The notes below the pieces were generated by a model. The model was not told where the DNA came from. It did no database searches and was given only the letters and a program-made list of their open reading frames with translations. From the NCBI GenBank assembly GCA_913058345.1, contig CAJXQR010000016.1:1-48154 (forward strand): DNA of 48,154 bases, given 5' to 3'. This document shows positions 16,688 through 26,040 of this stretch, piece by piece. The position numbers were made by a program, and so were the translations under genes. Positions within the stretch are counted from its first letter, which is position 1. Every line of letters starts with the position of its first letter. The stretch comes from an uncultured Gammaproteobacteria bacterium (GTDB taxonomy: Bacteria > Pseudomonadota > Gammaproteobacteria > Pseudomonadales > Porticoccaceae).

Positions 16688-19294
16688 ATGTTGTTGCGTA
16701 AATTATCTGTACTGACCGGACTTGCGGCTCTGGGCTTTTCTTGCTGGGTTTCTGCACTGGGCTTGGGTGAGTTGACATTACACTCTGCACTCGATGAGCC
16801 TTTTGATGCGGAGATTGAGCTCGTAAATATCGGTGAGGCAGATGAAAATCAAATTCTCGTGGGCCTGGCGTCTAAATCTGACTTTGCACGCGCCGGCGTC
16901 ACCTGGGAGTTCCACCTCTTAAACTTGAAGTTTAAAACAGATTTGTCTGATGCTGATCGCCCCGTCGTAAAAATCAGCTCTAAAGAACCGATTAAAGAAC
17001 CGTATCTTGATTTTGTCGCACAGCTGCAGTGGCCATCAGGGCTACTACTTCGTGAATACACACTGTTCCTTGATTTGCCTGTTTTTGATTCGAATAAAGC
17101 TGTCTCGAGTACGGCCTCGGCTGTTACGGCGAAGCCGGCCAAGCAGTCCGCTTCAAAATCTGATACCCGTGTTAATCAAGTGCCTGCTGGACAAACAGTA
17201 GCCGCTGGTTCGACATCGAGTCCCGCGAGTACGATGGCTGGCAATGATGCTGATTATCGAGTTAAGAGTGGCGATACCCTCTGGCATATTGCATCCAGTG
17301 CTGACATTGGCGCGACGACCGTTCAACAGCGCATGGTGGCAATTCATGCGGCTAATCCTCAAGCCTTTACCGATGGCAATGCGAACCTGTTGAGAAAGGG
17401 TGCGGTCATACGCATGCCTGACCTGGCTAGTGCTGAGTCAGTAAATCCTGTTGAAGCCCGGCAACTTGTCAATGATCAAGTGAAAGCCTGGGACGAAAAG
17501 AACCGACAGGCCACTGTTCGCGAGTTAATTGGCGATGTGCCAGTCGCAACACAAAGTAAGAAGGCCGATTCAAAAGAGGGTTTACTGCGTTTATCGACGC
17601 CAACTGAGAACGAAGCCTCGTATGCTCAGCAACTTGGTCGAACGACCGGTAGCGAAGGAAATTCCACCACGTCCGACGTATTACAAAATGAGCTGAGTAT
17701 CACCCGGGAGGAGCTTGATCGTTCCAAACGAGAAAACCTGGAGTTAAAAGCAAAGCTAGAAGGCCTCGAAGCCCAGTTGACGACACAGTCGAAGTTATTT
17801 GAGCTGGAAAACGATGAGTTGAAAGCTGTCCAGATGGGTGTTTTAGCCGATAAAACCACTGAGGAGGCTGATACTTCTAGCAGAGATGAAGTCGCAGACA
17901 CTGCTACCAGAGGTCAAACCCCAGGCATTGTTGCCATTGATGAAACCACTGATATTGCTACGAGGAATGAAACCGAAGAAGTGGCCGAAGATACATCTGA
18001 AGTTGCCAGCCAGCTGGATGACGTTGGCGGGGTGGGGGCCGGCACTGAAATTGAGAGTGCAGATAAGAGTCCACTGAGTGGGCTTTTTGCTTTTTTGCAG
18101 TCTAACTGGATACCTCTGCTTGGCTTTATCGGGGTACTGCTAGGCGTTATCTTTCTGGTTGCTAAAAGCAAAAAAGAGGATCAGCCAGAGCCGATCGACC
18201 CATTTTTAAGCCCGGATGCCGACACAACTAACATCGACCAGGAAAACCTTAGCGCTATCGAACTTCTGGCAGACATTGAACCCCTGACAGCAAGCGAGCC
18301 AAAGGGTGAAGAAGAACCGGCTGTCCAGCAGCCTGTCAACCTGGAAGTTGCCGAACCTGAAGAGATAGAGGAAGTTGACCCAATTGGTGAGGCTGATATT
18401 TATCAATCCTTAGGTAATTTCACTGAAGCTGAGAGCGTTATTGAAAAAGCTATTGAGGCCTCGCCGAATGATAGCAAGCTACATTTAAAACGCCTCGATC
18501 TGTTTGCTAGTCAGCATGATATTGAACGTTTTGATGCCTACTATCCCGCTTTGGTTGCCTTCGGAGATGCTTCAGCAACGGCAACAGCAGATCGTTTGCG
18601 AGCGAACATACCTGAGCCAGAACCTGAGGTGGCGGAGGAGCCTGGCCCGCTAACACTTGAGCAACAGGTCGCCGAAGAATTAGGTATTGCCGGTTTGGAG
18701 CTGGATCTTTCGGGAACCTCGGATCGAGAGGATGAGCCGACTGATGATCTTGACAGCTTGCTGGGCGATGCTCCACTTAGCGAAGAGCTTGAGGCAGAGC
18801 TGGAAAGTAGTTTTGTAGACAGCAAGGACGATGAGCTTGATCTAAGTGGCATTGAGCTGGATCTTGAATCTACTACAAGCTCAGCAGAAACAGAGAGTGA
18901 AGAGCTTGATGAAGATTTTGAAGCTTCTATGTTCGGTGATATTTCACTGCCTGATGAGCTTGAAGAGTTATCGGCTGGTCTTGAGGGTGAAAAGGACGCA
19001 AGCGAGGATGACTTAGAACTGCCAGATCTTGACATCGAGCTGGAGGACACCAAGCTTGAAAGTAAGGAAGACGAAGGCTTGGAGCTAAATCTGGATAGCC
19101 TGGATTTTGATAGTGACGAAGGACTTGAGCTTGTTGCTGGTGCTGATGAGCGCAATACGCAGCTAGAGTTGGCCCAGGCTTATATTGAAATGGGTGATGA
19201 ACCTGGCGCTAAAGATATTCTGATTGAGGTCGCCAACAATGGTAGCGAAGAGCAAAAACAGCAAGCTGATGAACTGCTTGCCAAGCTGGGCTGA
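16688..19294 (+). CDS. fimV: FimV-family polar hub protein with LysM domain
   Basis: An 868-residue inner-membrane protein; in Pseudomonas FimV organises the cell pole and type IV pilus twitching. Residues 1-24 are a signal peptide ending VSALGLGE, followed by the FimV N-terminal domain (LTLHSALDEPFDAEIELV). A LysM peptidoglycan-binding domain begins near residue 188 (YRVKSGDTLWHIASS). A coiled coil lies around residues 335-385, one transmembrane helix near 472-493 (WIPLLGFIGVLLGVIFLVA), then a very acidic cytoplasmic region with repeated ELDLSG/LELDL stretches. The last 45 residues (LELAQAYIEMGDEPGAKDILIEV) are the conserved FimV C-terminal TPR. An AAGGA site precedes the ATG. Confidence 0.95.
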   Translation: MLLRKLSVLTGLAALGFSCWVSALGLGELTLHSALDEPFDAEIELVNIGEADENQILVGLASKSDFARAGVTWEFHLLNLKFKTDLSDADRPVVKISSKEPIKEPYLDFVAQLQWPSGLLLREYTLFLDLPVFDSNKAVSSTASAVTAKPAKQSASKSDTRVNQVPAGQTVAAGSTSSPASTMAGNDADYRVKSGDTLWHIASSADIGATTVQQRMVAIHAANPQAFTDGNANLLRKGAVIRMPDLASAESVNPVEARQLVNDQVKAWDEKNRQATVRELIGDVPVATQSKKADSKEGLLRLSTPTENEASYAQQLGRTTGSEGNSTTSDVLQNELSITREELDRSKRENLELKAKLEGLEAQLTTQSKLFELENDELKAVQMGVLADKTTEEADTSSRDEVADTATRGQTPGIVAIDETTDIATRNETEEVAEDTSEVASQLDDVGGVGAGTEIESADKSPLSGLFAFLQSNWIPLLGFIGVLLGVIFLVAKSKKEDQPEPIDPFLSPDADTTNIDQENLSAIELLADIEPLTASEPKGEEEPAVQQPVNLEVAEPEEIEEVDPIGEADIYQSLGNFTEAESVIEKAIEASPNDSKLHLKRLDLFASQHDIERFDAYYPALVAFGDASATATADRLRANIPEPEPEVAEEPGPLTLEQQVAEELGIAGLELDLSGTSDREDEPTDDLDSLLGDAPLSEELEAELESSFVDSKDDELDLSGIELDLESTTSSAETESEELDEDFEASMFGDISLPDELEELSAGLEGEKDASEDDLELPDLDIELEDTKLESKEDEGLELNLDSLDFDSDEGLELVAGADERNTQLELAQAYIEMGDEPGAKDILIEVANNGSEEQKQQADELLAKLG

Positions 19295-19339
19295 ATAAAA
19301 GGACAATGACGACCTAATTGAGTGATAGTGTAAGGATAT

Positions 19340-20212
19340 ATGCCAGCAGACAGTCACTGGACGTATTTGGCTAATTGCAAAGTGCCCGCGGGAGAGAAGC
19401 TGCCTGCGGGCACTTTTCGTTATGGCGCAGTCGTGGAATACGAAGGGAGTCAGTTTTGTGGCTGGCAGCGACAAGCCCACTGTACAGGGGTGCAGCAGGT
19501 TGTCGAAAAGGCGTTGTCTAAGGTTGCTGCAGAACCAGTGACTATCGCTTGCGCCGGCAGAACAGATACTGGCGTTCACGCCTGGCATCAGGTTATACAT
19601 TTTGATACGACCACCGAACGCGCACCGCGAAACTGGATGCTTGGCGCCAATGCTAACCTGCCGGCCAGTGTTCGCTTGCATTGGGTTGAGCAAATGCAGG
19701 CGCAGTTTCATGCTCGCTTCAGTGCAAGCTCCCGGACCTACCGATATTTGATAGTGAACCGACCAGTGAAGCCGGCTGTCATGAGCACAGGTTTATCGTG
19801 GTGTCGTTACCCTTTGTCTGTTCAAGCCATGGCCGAGGCTGCAAAGGCCTTAATAGGCGAACAGGATTTTTCAGCCTTTCGGGGCGCGGGTTGCCAGTCA
19901 AATACGGCCATGCGTAATGTCCAGTCGGTTGAGGTGTTCCAACAAGGCGAAATTGTTGCCATCGACATATGCGCAAACGCTTTCCTGTTACACATGGTGC
20001 GCAATATTGCAGGTGCGTTAATCGAGGTTGGTCGGGGTAATCAACAAGAGTCCTGGATTGGTAAATTACTGGCTGGACGCGATCGTACCCAATCTGCAGC
20101 AACCGCACCGGCGGCAGGTTTGTACTTGATTGGCGTGAGTTATCCCGAGCCATTTGTGTTGCCTTATAGGCAGCCGCCAGCGTATTTATTAGGGGCAGGT
20201 GCCACTCATTGA
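19340..20212 (+). CDS. truA: tRNA pseudouridine(38-40) synthase
   Basis: A 290-residue enzyme that makes pseudouridine in the tRNA anticodon arm. The core starts FRYGAVVEYEGSQFCGWQRQ; the catalytic aspartate is in CAGRTDTGVHAWHQVIHFD, and the late motif FLLHMVRNIAGALIEVGRG is typical. The ATG at 19340 has a TAAGGA ribosome site, so the protein carries an N-terminal extension of about 26 residues. No other ATG, GTG or TTG lies in frame between that extension and the core except one GTG at 19382, which has no ribosome site. A 14-bp hairpin with a short T run falls inside codons 14-26. Confidence 0.95.
   Translation: MPADSHWTYLANCKVPAGEKLPAGTFRYGAVVEYEGSQFCGWQRQAHCTGVQQVVEKALSKVAAEPVTIACAGRTDTGVHAWHQVIHFDTTTERAPRNWMLGANANLPASVRLHWVEQMQAQFHARFSASSRTYRYLIVNRPVKPAVMSTGLSWCRYPLSVQAMAEAAKALIGEQDFSAFRGAGCQSNTAMRNVQSVEVFQQGEIVAIDICANAFLLHMVRNIAGALIEVGRGNQQESWIGKLLAGRDRTQSAATAPAAGLYLIGVSYPEPFVLPYRQPPAYLLGAGATH
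19379..19417 (+). terminator. Terminator-like hairpin inside the 5' coding region of truA
   Basis: AAAGTGCCCGC (19379-19389) pairs perfectly with GCGGGCACTTT (19406-19416), extended inward by two G-C pairs and a G-T pair, and is followed by T and CG. No other terminator candidate lies between fimV and truA. It may stop untranslated fimV transcripts or attenuate truA when its leader is not being translated. Confidence 0.6.
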
Positions 20213-20271
20213 TTTTCCTTTAGATGGGATAAATGCTGTAATAACTAAACCAATCATCCCCTATAAATCCT

Positions 20272-20291
20272 AAAGCTCGTTACGAGTTTTT
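20272..20291 (+). terminator. Terminator after truA
   Basis: An 8-bp stem AAAGCTCG / CGAGTTTT (one G-T pair) with loop TTA and a five-base T run, midway in the 112 bp between truA and trpF. Confidence 0.55.
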
Positions 20292-20324
20292 AGCGCCACC
20301 TCAACTTCCTTTCGAGATGCTAAT

Positions 20325-20966
20325 TTGGCCTCCTCTACGATAAAAACCAAAGTAAAAATTTGTGGTATTACTTGCCTTGAAGATGCTCAGGCTGCAGTCG
20401 CGGCCGGTGCTGATGCCATAGGCCTCGTGTTTTATCCACCCAGTTCCCGTTACGTCGCGCCTGAGACAGCGGCAGAGATTGTTGCCGGTCTCGGTCCTTT
20501 TGTGACGACAGTTGGTCTCTTCGTCAACGAAAATAGCACTGTGGTGAAAAAAATTTTAGCGCTTACAGGCTTGCAATTGTTACAGTTTCACGGGGACGAA
20601 TCCGCACAATATTGTGGCCAGTTCGATAGGCCCTATATTAAAGCGCTGCGCATGTCGCCAGATCTTGACCCGGTAATCGCGATGTCAGCATACCCACAGG
20701 CTAGTGGCTTTCTTTTTGATGCCTGGCAAGCGGATCAGTTTGGTGGCACAGGTATTACCTTCGATTGGCAACGAATGGCTAACCTGAGCGGAAAAAACCT
20801 GATTCTTGCGGGCGGCTTAAACCCCGATAATGTCGCGTCTGCTGTGCGGATTGTGGCTCCCTATGCGGTAGATGTGAGTGGTGGGGTAGAGTTATTGCCG
20901 GGTAAGAAAGACCATAGGGCATTAAAAGCATTTATCAGCGCAGCAAAGCGCAGTAAATCGGTGTAA
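20325..20966 (+). CDS. trpF: Phosphoribosylanthranilate isomerase
   Basis: A 213-residue TIM-barrel enzyme for the third step of tryptophan synthesis from anthranilate. KVKICGITCLEDAQAAVAAGADAIGLVFYPPSSRYV is the diagnostic N-terminus with the catalytic Cys. QLLQFHGDESAQYC is the next core motif, and LILAGGLNPDNVASAV plus YAVDVSGGVELLPGKKD form the phosphate-binding end. No in-frame ATG or GTG precedes the core; the only standard start is TTG at 20325, with a weak GAG upstream, so low translation is likely. It stands apart from the other trp genes, as in Pseudomonas. Confidence 0.96.
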   Translation: MASSTIKTKVKICGITCLEDAQAAVAAGADAIGLVFYPPSSRYVAPETAAEIVAGLGPFVTTVGLFVNENSTVVKKILALTGLQLLQFHGDESAQYCGQFDRPYIKALRMSPDLDPVIAMSAYPQASGFLFDAWQADQFGGTGITFDWQRMANLSGKNLILAGGLNPDNVASAVRIVAPYAVDVSGGVELLPGKKDHRALKAFISAAKRSKSV

Positions 20967-21120
20967 TTACAGGTTATAATTTGCAACAGTAGGGCAGATG
21001 ATAGGCGATGGCAGCAACCAGTCGGTATTAGTGTATAGCTGGTGTTGAACTAGTTGCTGAGTTGTTGCCGCTAGTTGTTGCTAATAATGGCGATACAAAC
21101 TTCTTATTTGGATTAAACGG

Positions 21121-22059
21121 ATGAGCTGGCTAGACAGGATAAGACCCAGTGGCCTGGGTACAAAGAAAAATGAACGCAGCACGAGTGTTCCCGAAGGTTT
21201 ATGGCAAAAGTGTCCTCGCTGTAATGCGTTGCTATACAGGCCTGAGTTAGAAAGAAACCTGGATGTTTGTCCAAAGTGCGAACACCACCACCGTATTGGT
21301 GCTCGGCGGCGTCTCGATATCTTTTTCGACGATGAAAATCGTGTTGAACTCGGTGTTGATATTGAACCTGTTGACAGGCTCAAGTTTAAAGATGTCAAAA
21401 AATATAAAGATCGCCTCACGGCTGCGCAAAAAGCGACCGGTGAAAAAGATGCATTGATTGCCATGCGCGGAGAGCTTTACCAACAGCCTCTCGTTGCCGT
21501 CGCCTTTGAATTTGCTTTTCACGGTGGATCTATGGGTTACGCAGTTGGTGAAAAGTTTACCCAGGCAGCTCAGCTGTGTTTGAAAGAAGGCTTACCCCTG
21601 GTGTGTTTTTCCGCCACTGGTGGAGCACGTATGCAAGAAGCCTTGATCTCTCTGATGCAAATGGCCAAGACCAGCGCCATTCTTGAGCGGCTTAAACAAG
21701 CGGGCATTCCCTACATTTCAGTTATGACCGACCCCGTATATGGCGGTGTTTCGGCAAGTCTGGCTATGCTAGGTGACGTGAATATTGCAGAACCTGGGGC
21801 GCGCGCTGGGTTTGCAGGCCCGAATATTATTGAACAAACTATTCGGCAAAAGTTACCGCCAGGCTTTCAACGCAGTGAGTTTTTGCTTGAGCATGGCTCG
21901 ATTGACATGATTGTGTCGCGTCTTGAAATGCGCAACACGGTAGCGAGCTTATTGAGCAAGTTTATGAATGTTCCCGAACCTTTAGCGACGACTGAAGTCG
22001 AGCCCGAGGTTCAGCCCATTATGGATGAGACTGAGGCTGAAGTCCCTGCCGACGAATAA
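21121..22059 (+). CDS. accD: Acetyl-CoA carboxylase carboxyltransferase subunit beta
   Basis: A 312-residue subunit that, with AccA, transfers the carboxyl group from biotin to acetyl-CoA to give malonyl-CoA for fatty-acid synthesis. A four-cysteine zinc ribbon near residues 29-52 (CPRCNALLY and CPKCEHHH) is followed by the crotonase-fold core: [43 protein letters not shown] and [17 protein letters not shown]. The C-terminus is an acidic tail ([19 protein letters not shown]). folC follows after about 31 bp. The accD-folC order is conserved in gammaproteobacteria. Confidence 0.98.
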   Translation: MSWLDRIRPSGLGTKKNERSTSVPEGLWQKCPRCNALLYRPELERNLDVCPKCEHHHRIGARRRLDIFFDDENRVELGVDIEPVDRLKFKDVKKYKDRLTAAQKATGEKDALIAMRGELYQQPLVAVAFEFAFHGGSMGYAVGEKFTQAAQLCLKEGLPLVCFSATGGARMQEALISLMQMAKTSAILERLKQAGIPYISVMTDPVYGGVSASLAMLGDVNIAEPGARAGFAGPNIIEQTIRQKLPPGFQRSEFLLEHGSIDMIVSRLEMRNTVASLLSKFMNVPEPLATTEVEPEVQPIMDETEAEVPADE

Positions 22060-22090
22060 GGTATGGCAGACGCAGGGAGAACCTAAGCAC

Positions 22091-23413
22091 ATGCCGCACT
22101 CACTGAAAGAGTGGTTGGGCCTGCTAGAGACTCGTCACCCCTGCGAGATTGAACTCGGGCTTGAGAGAATGACAAAAGTCGGGGAAGCTCTTGAGCTGAC
22201 CCGACCGGCACCTAAGGTTGTCACCGTTGCCGGCACTAATGGTAAGGGTTCTACGATCGCTATTATGGAGGCTCTACTGCGACACGAGGGCCGCCGTGTC
22301 GGAGCCTATACCTCGCCTCATTTGCTGGACTACAACGAGCGGGTACGTATCGATGGCCAGCCGGTCAGCGATGAAGCACTGTGCGAGGCCTTTACTCGGA
22401 TTGAAGTCGCTCGCGGTGAGCTTAGCCTGAGCTATTTTGAATTTGGCACCCTTGCGGCACTATTAATATTTGAGCAAGCGGGGCTTGATGTCGCTCTGCT
22501 CGAAGTGGGGCTGGGCGGCCGTCTTGATGCGGTGAATATTGTCGATGCTGATGTCGGCATTATTACCAGTATCGCATTGGATCATGAAACTTGGCTGGGT
22601 GATAGCCGAGAGCAAATTGCTGTCGAAAAAGCGGGTATTGCCCGTGCCAATAGGCCTTTGGTTTGCGCTGAGGTCGATATGCCTGCAACACTTTTACCCC
22701 ACTTGCACAAACGAGGTGCTAAGCCTTATCTTCTTGGTGGCAGCGACTTTTTTTACAGTATGTCGGATCGAGGCATCACCTTGAATTGCGTCGATAGCCG
22801 TGGGGAGTCACAGGCCTATAACAATCTGCCGTTGCCCCATGTGCCTCTACCCAGTGCTCTTTGTGCGGTGCAGGCGCTGCTGCTTCTCAATGAGCCTGAC
22901 GGGGTACCCGTTGGTGAGCAGGACTTGCAGTACGTGTTCAATGGCACCCACCTGCAAGGTCGTTTACAGAAACTGCGTTTTCAAGAGAAAAGTATTATTC
23001 TCGATGTTGCCCATAACCCAGCTGCGGCGACACTATTAGCGCAAAATTTATCGACCGAAAAGCAGGGGGGCATACACGCATTATTTTCTGTGATGGCAGA
23101 TAAAAATATTGCCGGTATCATTTCGCCTTTGTGCCAATTTGTTAGTCACTGGCATATTGCCGATCTGCCAAATATTACCCGCGCTGCCAGGGTTGGCGAT
23201 ATTGTTGATGTCTTGAAGACTTGCGACGCTGGTAACGTTGAATGGAGTACTTATCCAACTATTGAAGCAGGCATGTTAGGGGCTCTACAGCAGATGCAGC
23301 CAGAAGATACTTTGTTAGGTTTTGGTTCTTTTTATACGGTGGCAGATATACTGGCATTTATCGAATCAAAGTCTCAGCCAAAGGATGCCGGGGCCAATGA
23401 AAGCCATGAATGA
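22091..23413 (+). CDS. folC: Dihydrofolate synthase / folylpolyglutamate synthase
   Basis: A 440-residue Mur-ligase-family enzyme that adds glutamate to dihydropteroate and then to folates. An upstream frame overlaps accD, but the ATG at 22091, after GGGAGAACC, gives MPHSLKEWLGLLETRHPCEIELGLERM, the usual N-terminus. The P-loop is VVTVAGTNGKGSTIAIMEALL, followed by GAYTSPHLLDYNERVRIDG and the metal/lysine region LLEVGLGGRLDAVNIVDADV with EKAGIAR. The C-terminal ligase domain has LDVAHNPAAA. The SPOR-domain gene starts inside its last codons. Confidence 0.97.
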   Translation: MPHSLKEWLGLLETRHPCEIELGLERMTKVGEALELTRPAPKVVTVAGTNGKGSTIAIMEALLRHEGRRVGAYTSPHLLDYNERVRIDGQPVSDEALCEAFTRIEVARGELSLSYFEFGTLAALLIFEQAGLDVALLEVGLGGRLDAVNIVDADVGIITSIALDHETWLGDSREQIAVEKAGIARANRPLVCAEVDMPATLLPHLHKRGAKPYLLGGSDFFYSMSDRGITLNCVDSRGESQAYNNLPLPHVPLPSALCAVQALLLLNEPDGVPVGEQDLQYVFNGTHLQGRLQKLRFQEKSIILDVAHNPAAATLLAQNLSTEKQGGIHALFSVMADKNIAGIISPLCQFVSHWHIADLPNITRAARVGDIVDVLKTCDAGNVEWSTYPTIEAGMLGALQQMQPEDTLLGFGSFYTVADILAFIESKSQPKDAGANESHE

Positions 23414-23951
23414 AAGCAGGAGACAGCGCCTTGTTGGCGCTCTCGTGTTACTTGCTCTGGGTACGGTTATATTACCTATCTTGTTTGATTTTAAGGGTGC
23501 TTACCACGTTGATACTCGCACCACCATTCCCCCTGCTCCCGATATCCAGGCGATTGAGATTGAAAAGGCAGGCCCGGTACCTGGTGCCACAGCAGCGGCT
23601 TCTCACGAGGAGATGTTTCGCTATGACGACAGTCGTGAAAAAGCCGTGGAGAGTGATAGTGACGAGAGCAACGTGCAATATCAGCCCCCGGGTCTTAACG
23701 CAGAAGGCATACCGCTTGCCTGGATAGTGCAAGTCGCGAGCTTTAGTGATACGGAGAAAGCACAGGCCTTAACCGAGCAACTATTAGCCGATGGCTACAA
23801 GGCATATCGCCGCAGAGCCGTTGTTAAGGGTGATGTTAATTATCGCATTTATGTTGGCCCTAAAGTGTCGAAAGACAGCATGCTCGCGGAAAAGCGCGCC
23901 ATTGAAGAGAAATACAAGCTCAAAGCGCTATTGTTGACGTTTGAGCCCTGA
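23397..23951 (+). CDS. dedD: SPOR-domain cell-division protein (DedD-like)
   Basis: A bitopic membrane protein of 184 residues. The ATG at 23397 overlaps the end of folC; a second ATG at 23406 is also possible. After a short basic N-terminus (NESRRQRL) comes one transmembrane helix (VGALVLLALGTVILPILF) and a linker of about 90 residues. The C-terminal SPOR domain (AWIVQVASFSDTEKAQALTEQLLADGYKAYRRR, VNYRIYVGPKVSKDSM) binds denuded peptidoglycan at the septum. Position between folC and cvpA matches DedD of E. coli and its Pseudomonas equivalent. Confidence 0.9.
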   Translation: MKAMNESRRQRLVGALVLLALGTVILPILFDFKGAYHVDTRTTIPPAPDIQAIEIEKAGPVPGATAAASHEEMFRYDDSREKAVESDSDESNVQYQPPGLNAEGIPLAWIVQVASFSDTEKAQALTEQLLADGYKAYRRRAVVKGDVNYRIYVGPKVSKDSMLAEKRAIEEKYKLKALLLTFEP

Positions 23952-24006
23952 TCCACATGCTCATTTTTGTTAAACTTCAAGTCCCTATCAAGAGTTGTAA
24001 AATCCT

Positions 24007-24501
24007 GTGAATTGGGCTGACTGGGCAATTATCGCCCTCATTTGCTTATCTATGACGATTGGATGCGCCCGAGGCTTCGTTAAAGAAGCGATGTCCCTGG
24101 CCGTGTGGTTTGCTGCTGGGGCTCTCGCCATCTTGTTTTATCAGCCCCTGGCCTCTTACTTGATTGATATTATTAGCACCGCCTCTTTGCGCTTTCTGGC
24201 AGCTTGGGTAGCTATTTTTGTCGCAGTACTACTCGTTGGCGGTCTCTTGAACTATTTGCTCGGCAAGCTGGTTGACGCCACGGGTCTGAGTGGCACTGAT
24301 CGCCTGTTGGGCCTGTTATTTGGCGCAGCTAGAGGCTGCATCATTGTGATGGTCATTTTAATAATATTACCAAGTCTACTCCCTGTTGAGCAGGATGCCT
24401 GGTGGCAGCAGTCGATACTTATTCCCCAATTCTTACGTTTTGAAGATTGGGCGCGGGAGGCTGCAACTGCAGTTTCTACTTTGATTAAACAGCTTTTTTA
24501 G
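24007..24501 (+). CDS. cvpA: CvpA-family membrane protein
   Basis: A 164-residue integral membrane protein with about four hydrophobic helices: WADWAIIALICLSMTIG at the start, then SLAVWFAAGALAILFYQPLA, FLAAWVAIFVAVLLVGGLLNYLLG and LLFGAARGCIIVMVILIILP. GCARGFVKEAMSL and GTDRLLGLLFGAARG are the conserved CvpA signatures. The start is GTG at 24007. E. coli CvpA is linked to colicin V production and envelope function; the exact role is unresolved. It lies 12 bp before purF, as in E. coli, so the two are co-transcribed. Confidence 0.94.
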   Translation: MNWADWAIIALICLSMTIGCARGFVKEAMSLAVWFAAGALAILFYQPLASYLIDIISTASLRFLAAWVAIFVAVLLVGGLLNYLLGKLVDATGLSGTDRLLGLLFGAARGCIIVMVILIILPSLLPVEQDAWWQQSILIPQFLRFEDWAREAATAVSTLIKQLF

Positions 24502-24513
24502 AGGAAGCTTACG

Positions 24514-26040
24514 ATGTGTGGCGTAGTTGGAATTGTTGGTAAAAGTGATGTGAATGTGCGGCTTTACGATGCCTTAATTATGCTACAGCACCGTGGTCAG
24601 GATGCGGCAGGTATTATGACCTGCATGAACGGCCAGTTGCATCAGCGCAAGAATGTCGGTCAGGTGAATGATGTTTTTAAAAGCAGCGACATGAAGGAAT
24701 TGCTCGGCCCTATGGGTGTTGGCCATGTGCGTTATCCTACAGCGGGCAGTTCCGGGCCCTCTTTGGCACAGCCTTTTTATGTCAATTCGCCCTATGGCAT
24801 TTGTATGGCTCACAACGGTAACTTGACCAACTCTACAGAGTTGTTAGAGCATGTGTATAAATCAGACTTGCGCCACGTTAATACCGATTCTGACTCAGAA
24901 ATACTGCTCAATGTTTTCGCCCATGAATTACAATTACAGGGTAAATTACAACCCGAACCGGCGGATGTCTTTGCCGCTGTCGCACGGGTTCATCGTCGCT
25001 GCCGTGGTGCCTATGCAGTGGTGGGTATGATTGCCAATTACGGGCTGTTTGCCTTTCGCGACCCCCATGGCATACGACCTTTAATCTTTGGCAAACGTCG
25101 CACCTATTCGGGCTATGAATATATGGTGGCTTCCGAAAGCGTCGCCCTTGATGTACTGGGTTTTGAGTTGGAGCGCGATGTCGCCCCCGGCGAGGCCATT
25201 TTCATTGATAACGACGGCAATTTTTTCTCTCAACAATGTGCAGAAAACCCTGAGCTCGCGCCTTGCATGTTTGAGCAAGTGTATTTCGCGCGGCCCGATT
25301 CCTTGATCGATAACATATCGGTGTATAAAGCTCGCCTGCGCATGGGCGAAAAACTTGCCGCTAAGTTATTGCGCGAAAGACCCAACCACGACATTGATGT
25401 AGTGATTCCGGTACCCGATACCAGCCGTGTGTCAGCACAGGCTATGGCCGAAGTGATGGGTGTAAAATTTCGCGAAGGCCTGATGAAAAATCGCTATATC
25501 GGCCGCACTTTTATTATGCCGGGGCAAAAGCAGCGCAAGAAATCTGTTCAGCAAAAACTCAACCCCGTGAAGCTGGAGTTTCAAGGCAAAAATGTATTGC
25601 TGGTTGATGACTCTATTGTTCGTGGTACGACTTCGGGAGAAATTATACAAATGGCCCGAGACGCGGGTGCCAATAAGGTTTACATGGCTTCTGCGGCACC
25701 CCCAGTGCGCTACCCGAACGTCTACGGTATCGATATGCCTGCGGCCAGTGAGCTCGTCGCCCATGGGCGCAGTGTTGAAGAAGTCGCAGAACTTATCGGT
25801 GCTGACTGGCTGATTTATCAGGATATTGAAGACCTTATTACCAGCGGTAAAGAGGGCAATCCTGACATCGAACGCTTCGATTGTGCAGTGTTTACGGGCG
25901 AATACATTACCTGTGATGTCGACGAGCAGTATCTCGAACAACTGGCGACAAATCGCAGCGAAAATGCCAAGCAAAAAAAGAAGGCGGGCTCTTCCCCCGA
26001 AGTGATTGGCCTGCATAATTCTTCGGCAGGAGTTCATTAA
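24514..26040 (+). CDS. purF: Amidophosphoribosyltransferase
   Basis: A 508-residue enzyme of the first step of purine synthesis: glutamine plus PRPP gives phosphoribosylamine. MCGVVGIVG places the catalytic Cys2 after Met removal. The glutaminase domain has [25 protein letters not shown] and [13 protein letters not shown]. The phosphoribosyltransferase domain carries VIPVPDTSR and the PRPP loop [27 protein letters not shown] and [17 protein letters not shown] are typical. A GAGGAAG ribosome site precedes the ATG. The stop overlaps the metZ start by one base. Confidence 0.98.
   Translation: MCGVVGIVGKSDVNVRLYDALIMLQHRGQDAAGIMTCMNGQLHQRKNVGQVNDVFKSSDMKELLGPMGVGHVRYPTAGSSGPSLAQPFYVNSPYGICMAHNGNLTNSTELLEHVYKSDLRHVNTDSDSEILLNVFAHELQLQGKLQPEPADVFAAVARVHRRCRGAYAVVGMIANYGLFAFRDPHGIRPLIFGKRRTYSGYEYMVASESVALDVLGFELERDVAPGEAIFIDNDGNFFSQQCAENPELAPCMFEQVYFARPDSLIDNISVYKARLRMGEKLAAKLLRERPNHDIDVVIPVPDTSRVSAQAMAEVMGVKFREGLMKNRYIGRTFIMPGQKQRKKSVQQKLNPVKLEFQGKNVLLVDDSIVRGTTSGEIIQMARDAGANKVYMASAAPPVRYPNVYGIDMPAASELVAHGRSVEEVAELIGADWLIYQDIEDLITSGKEGNPDIERFDCAVFTGEYITCDVDEQYLEQLATNRSENAKQKKKAGSSPEVIGLHNSSAGVH

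Noticed and set aside
18541-19155. A 204-residue serine-rich open frame on the minus strand inside fimV
   Set aside because: It is the antisense shadow of the acidic Glu/Asp/Leu repeats of FimV; Ser arises from reversed Glu/Leu codons, and there is no ribosome site or family match.
19163-19711. A 182-residue minus-strand frame across the fimV-truA junction
   Set aside because: It overlaps the conserved TruA catalytic core and the FimV C-terminal domain, which have clear family motifs on the plus strand.
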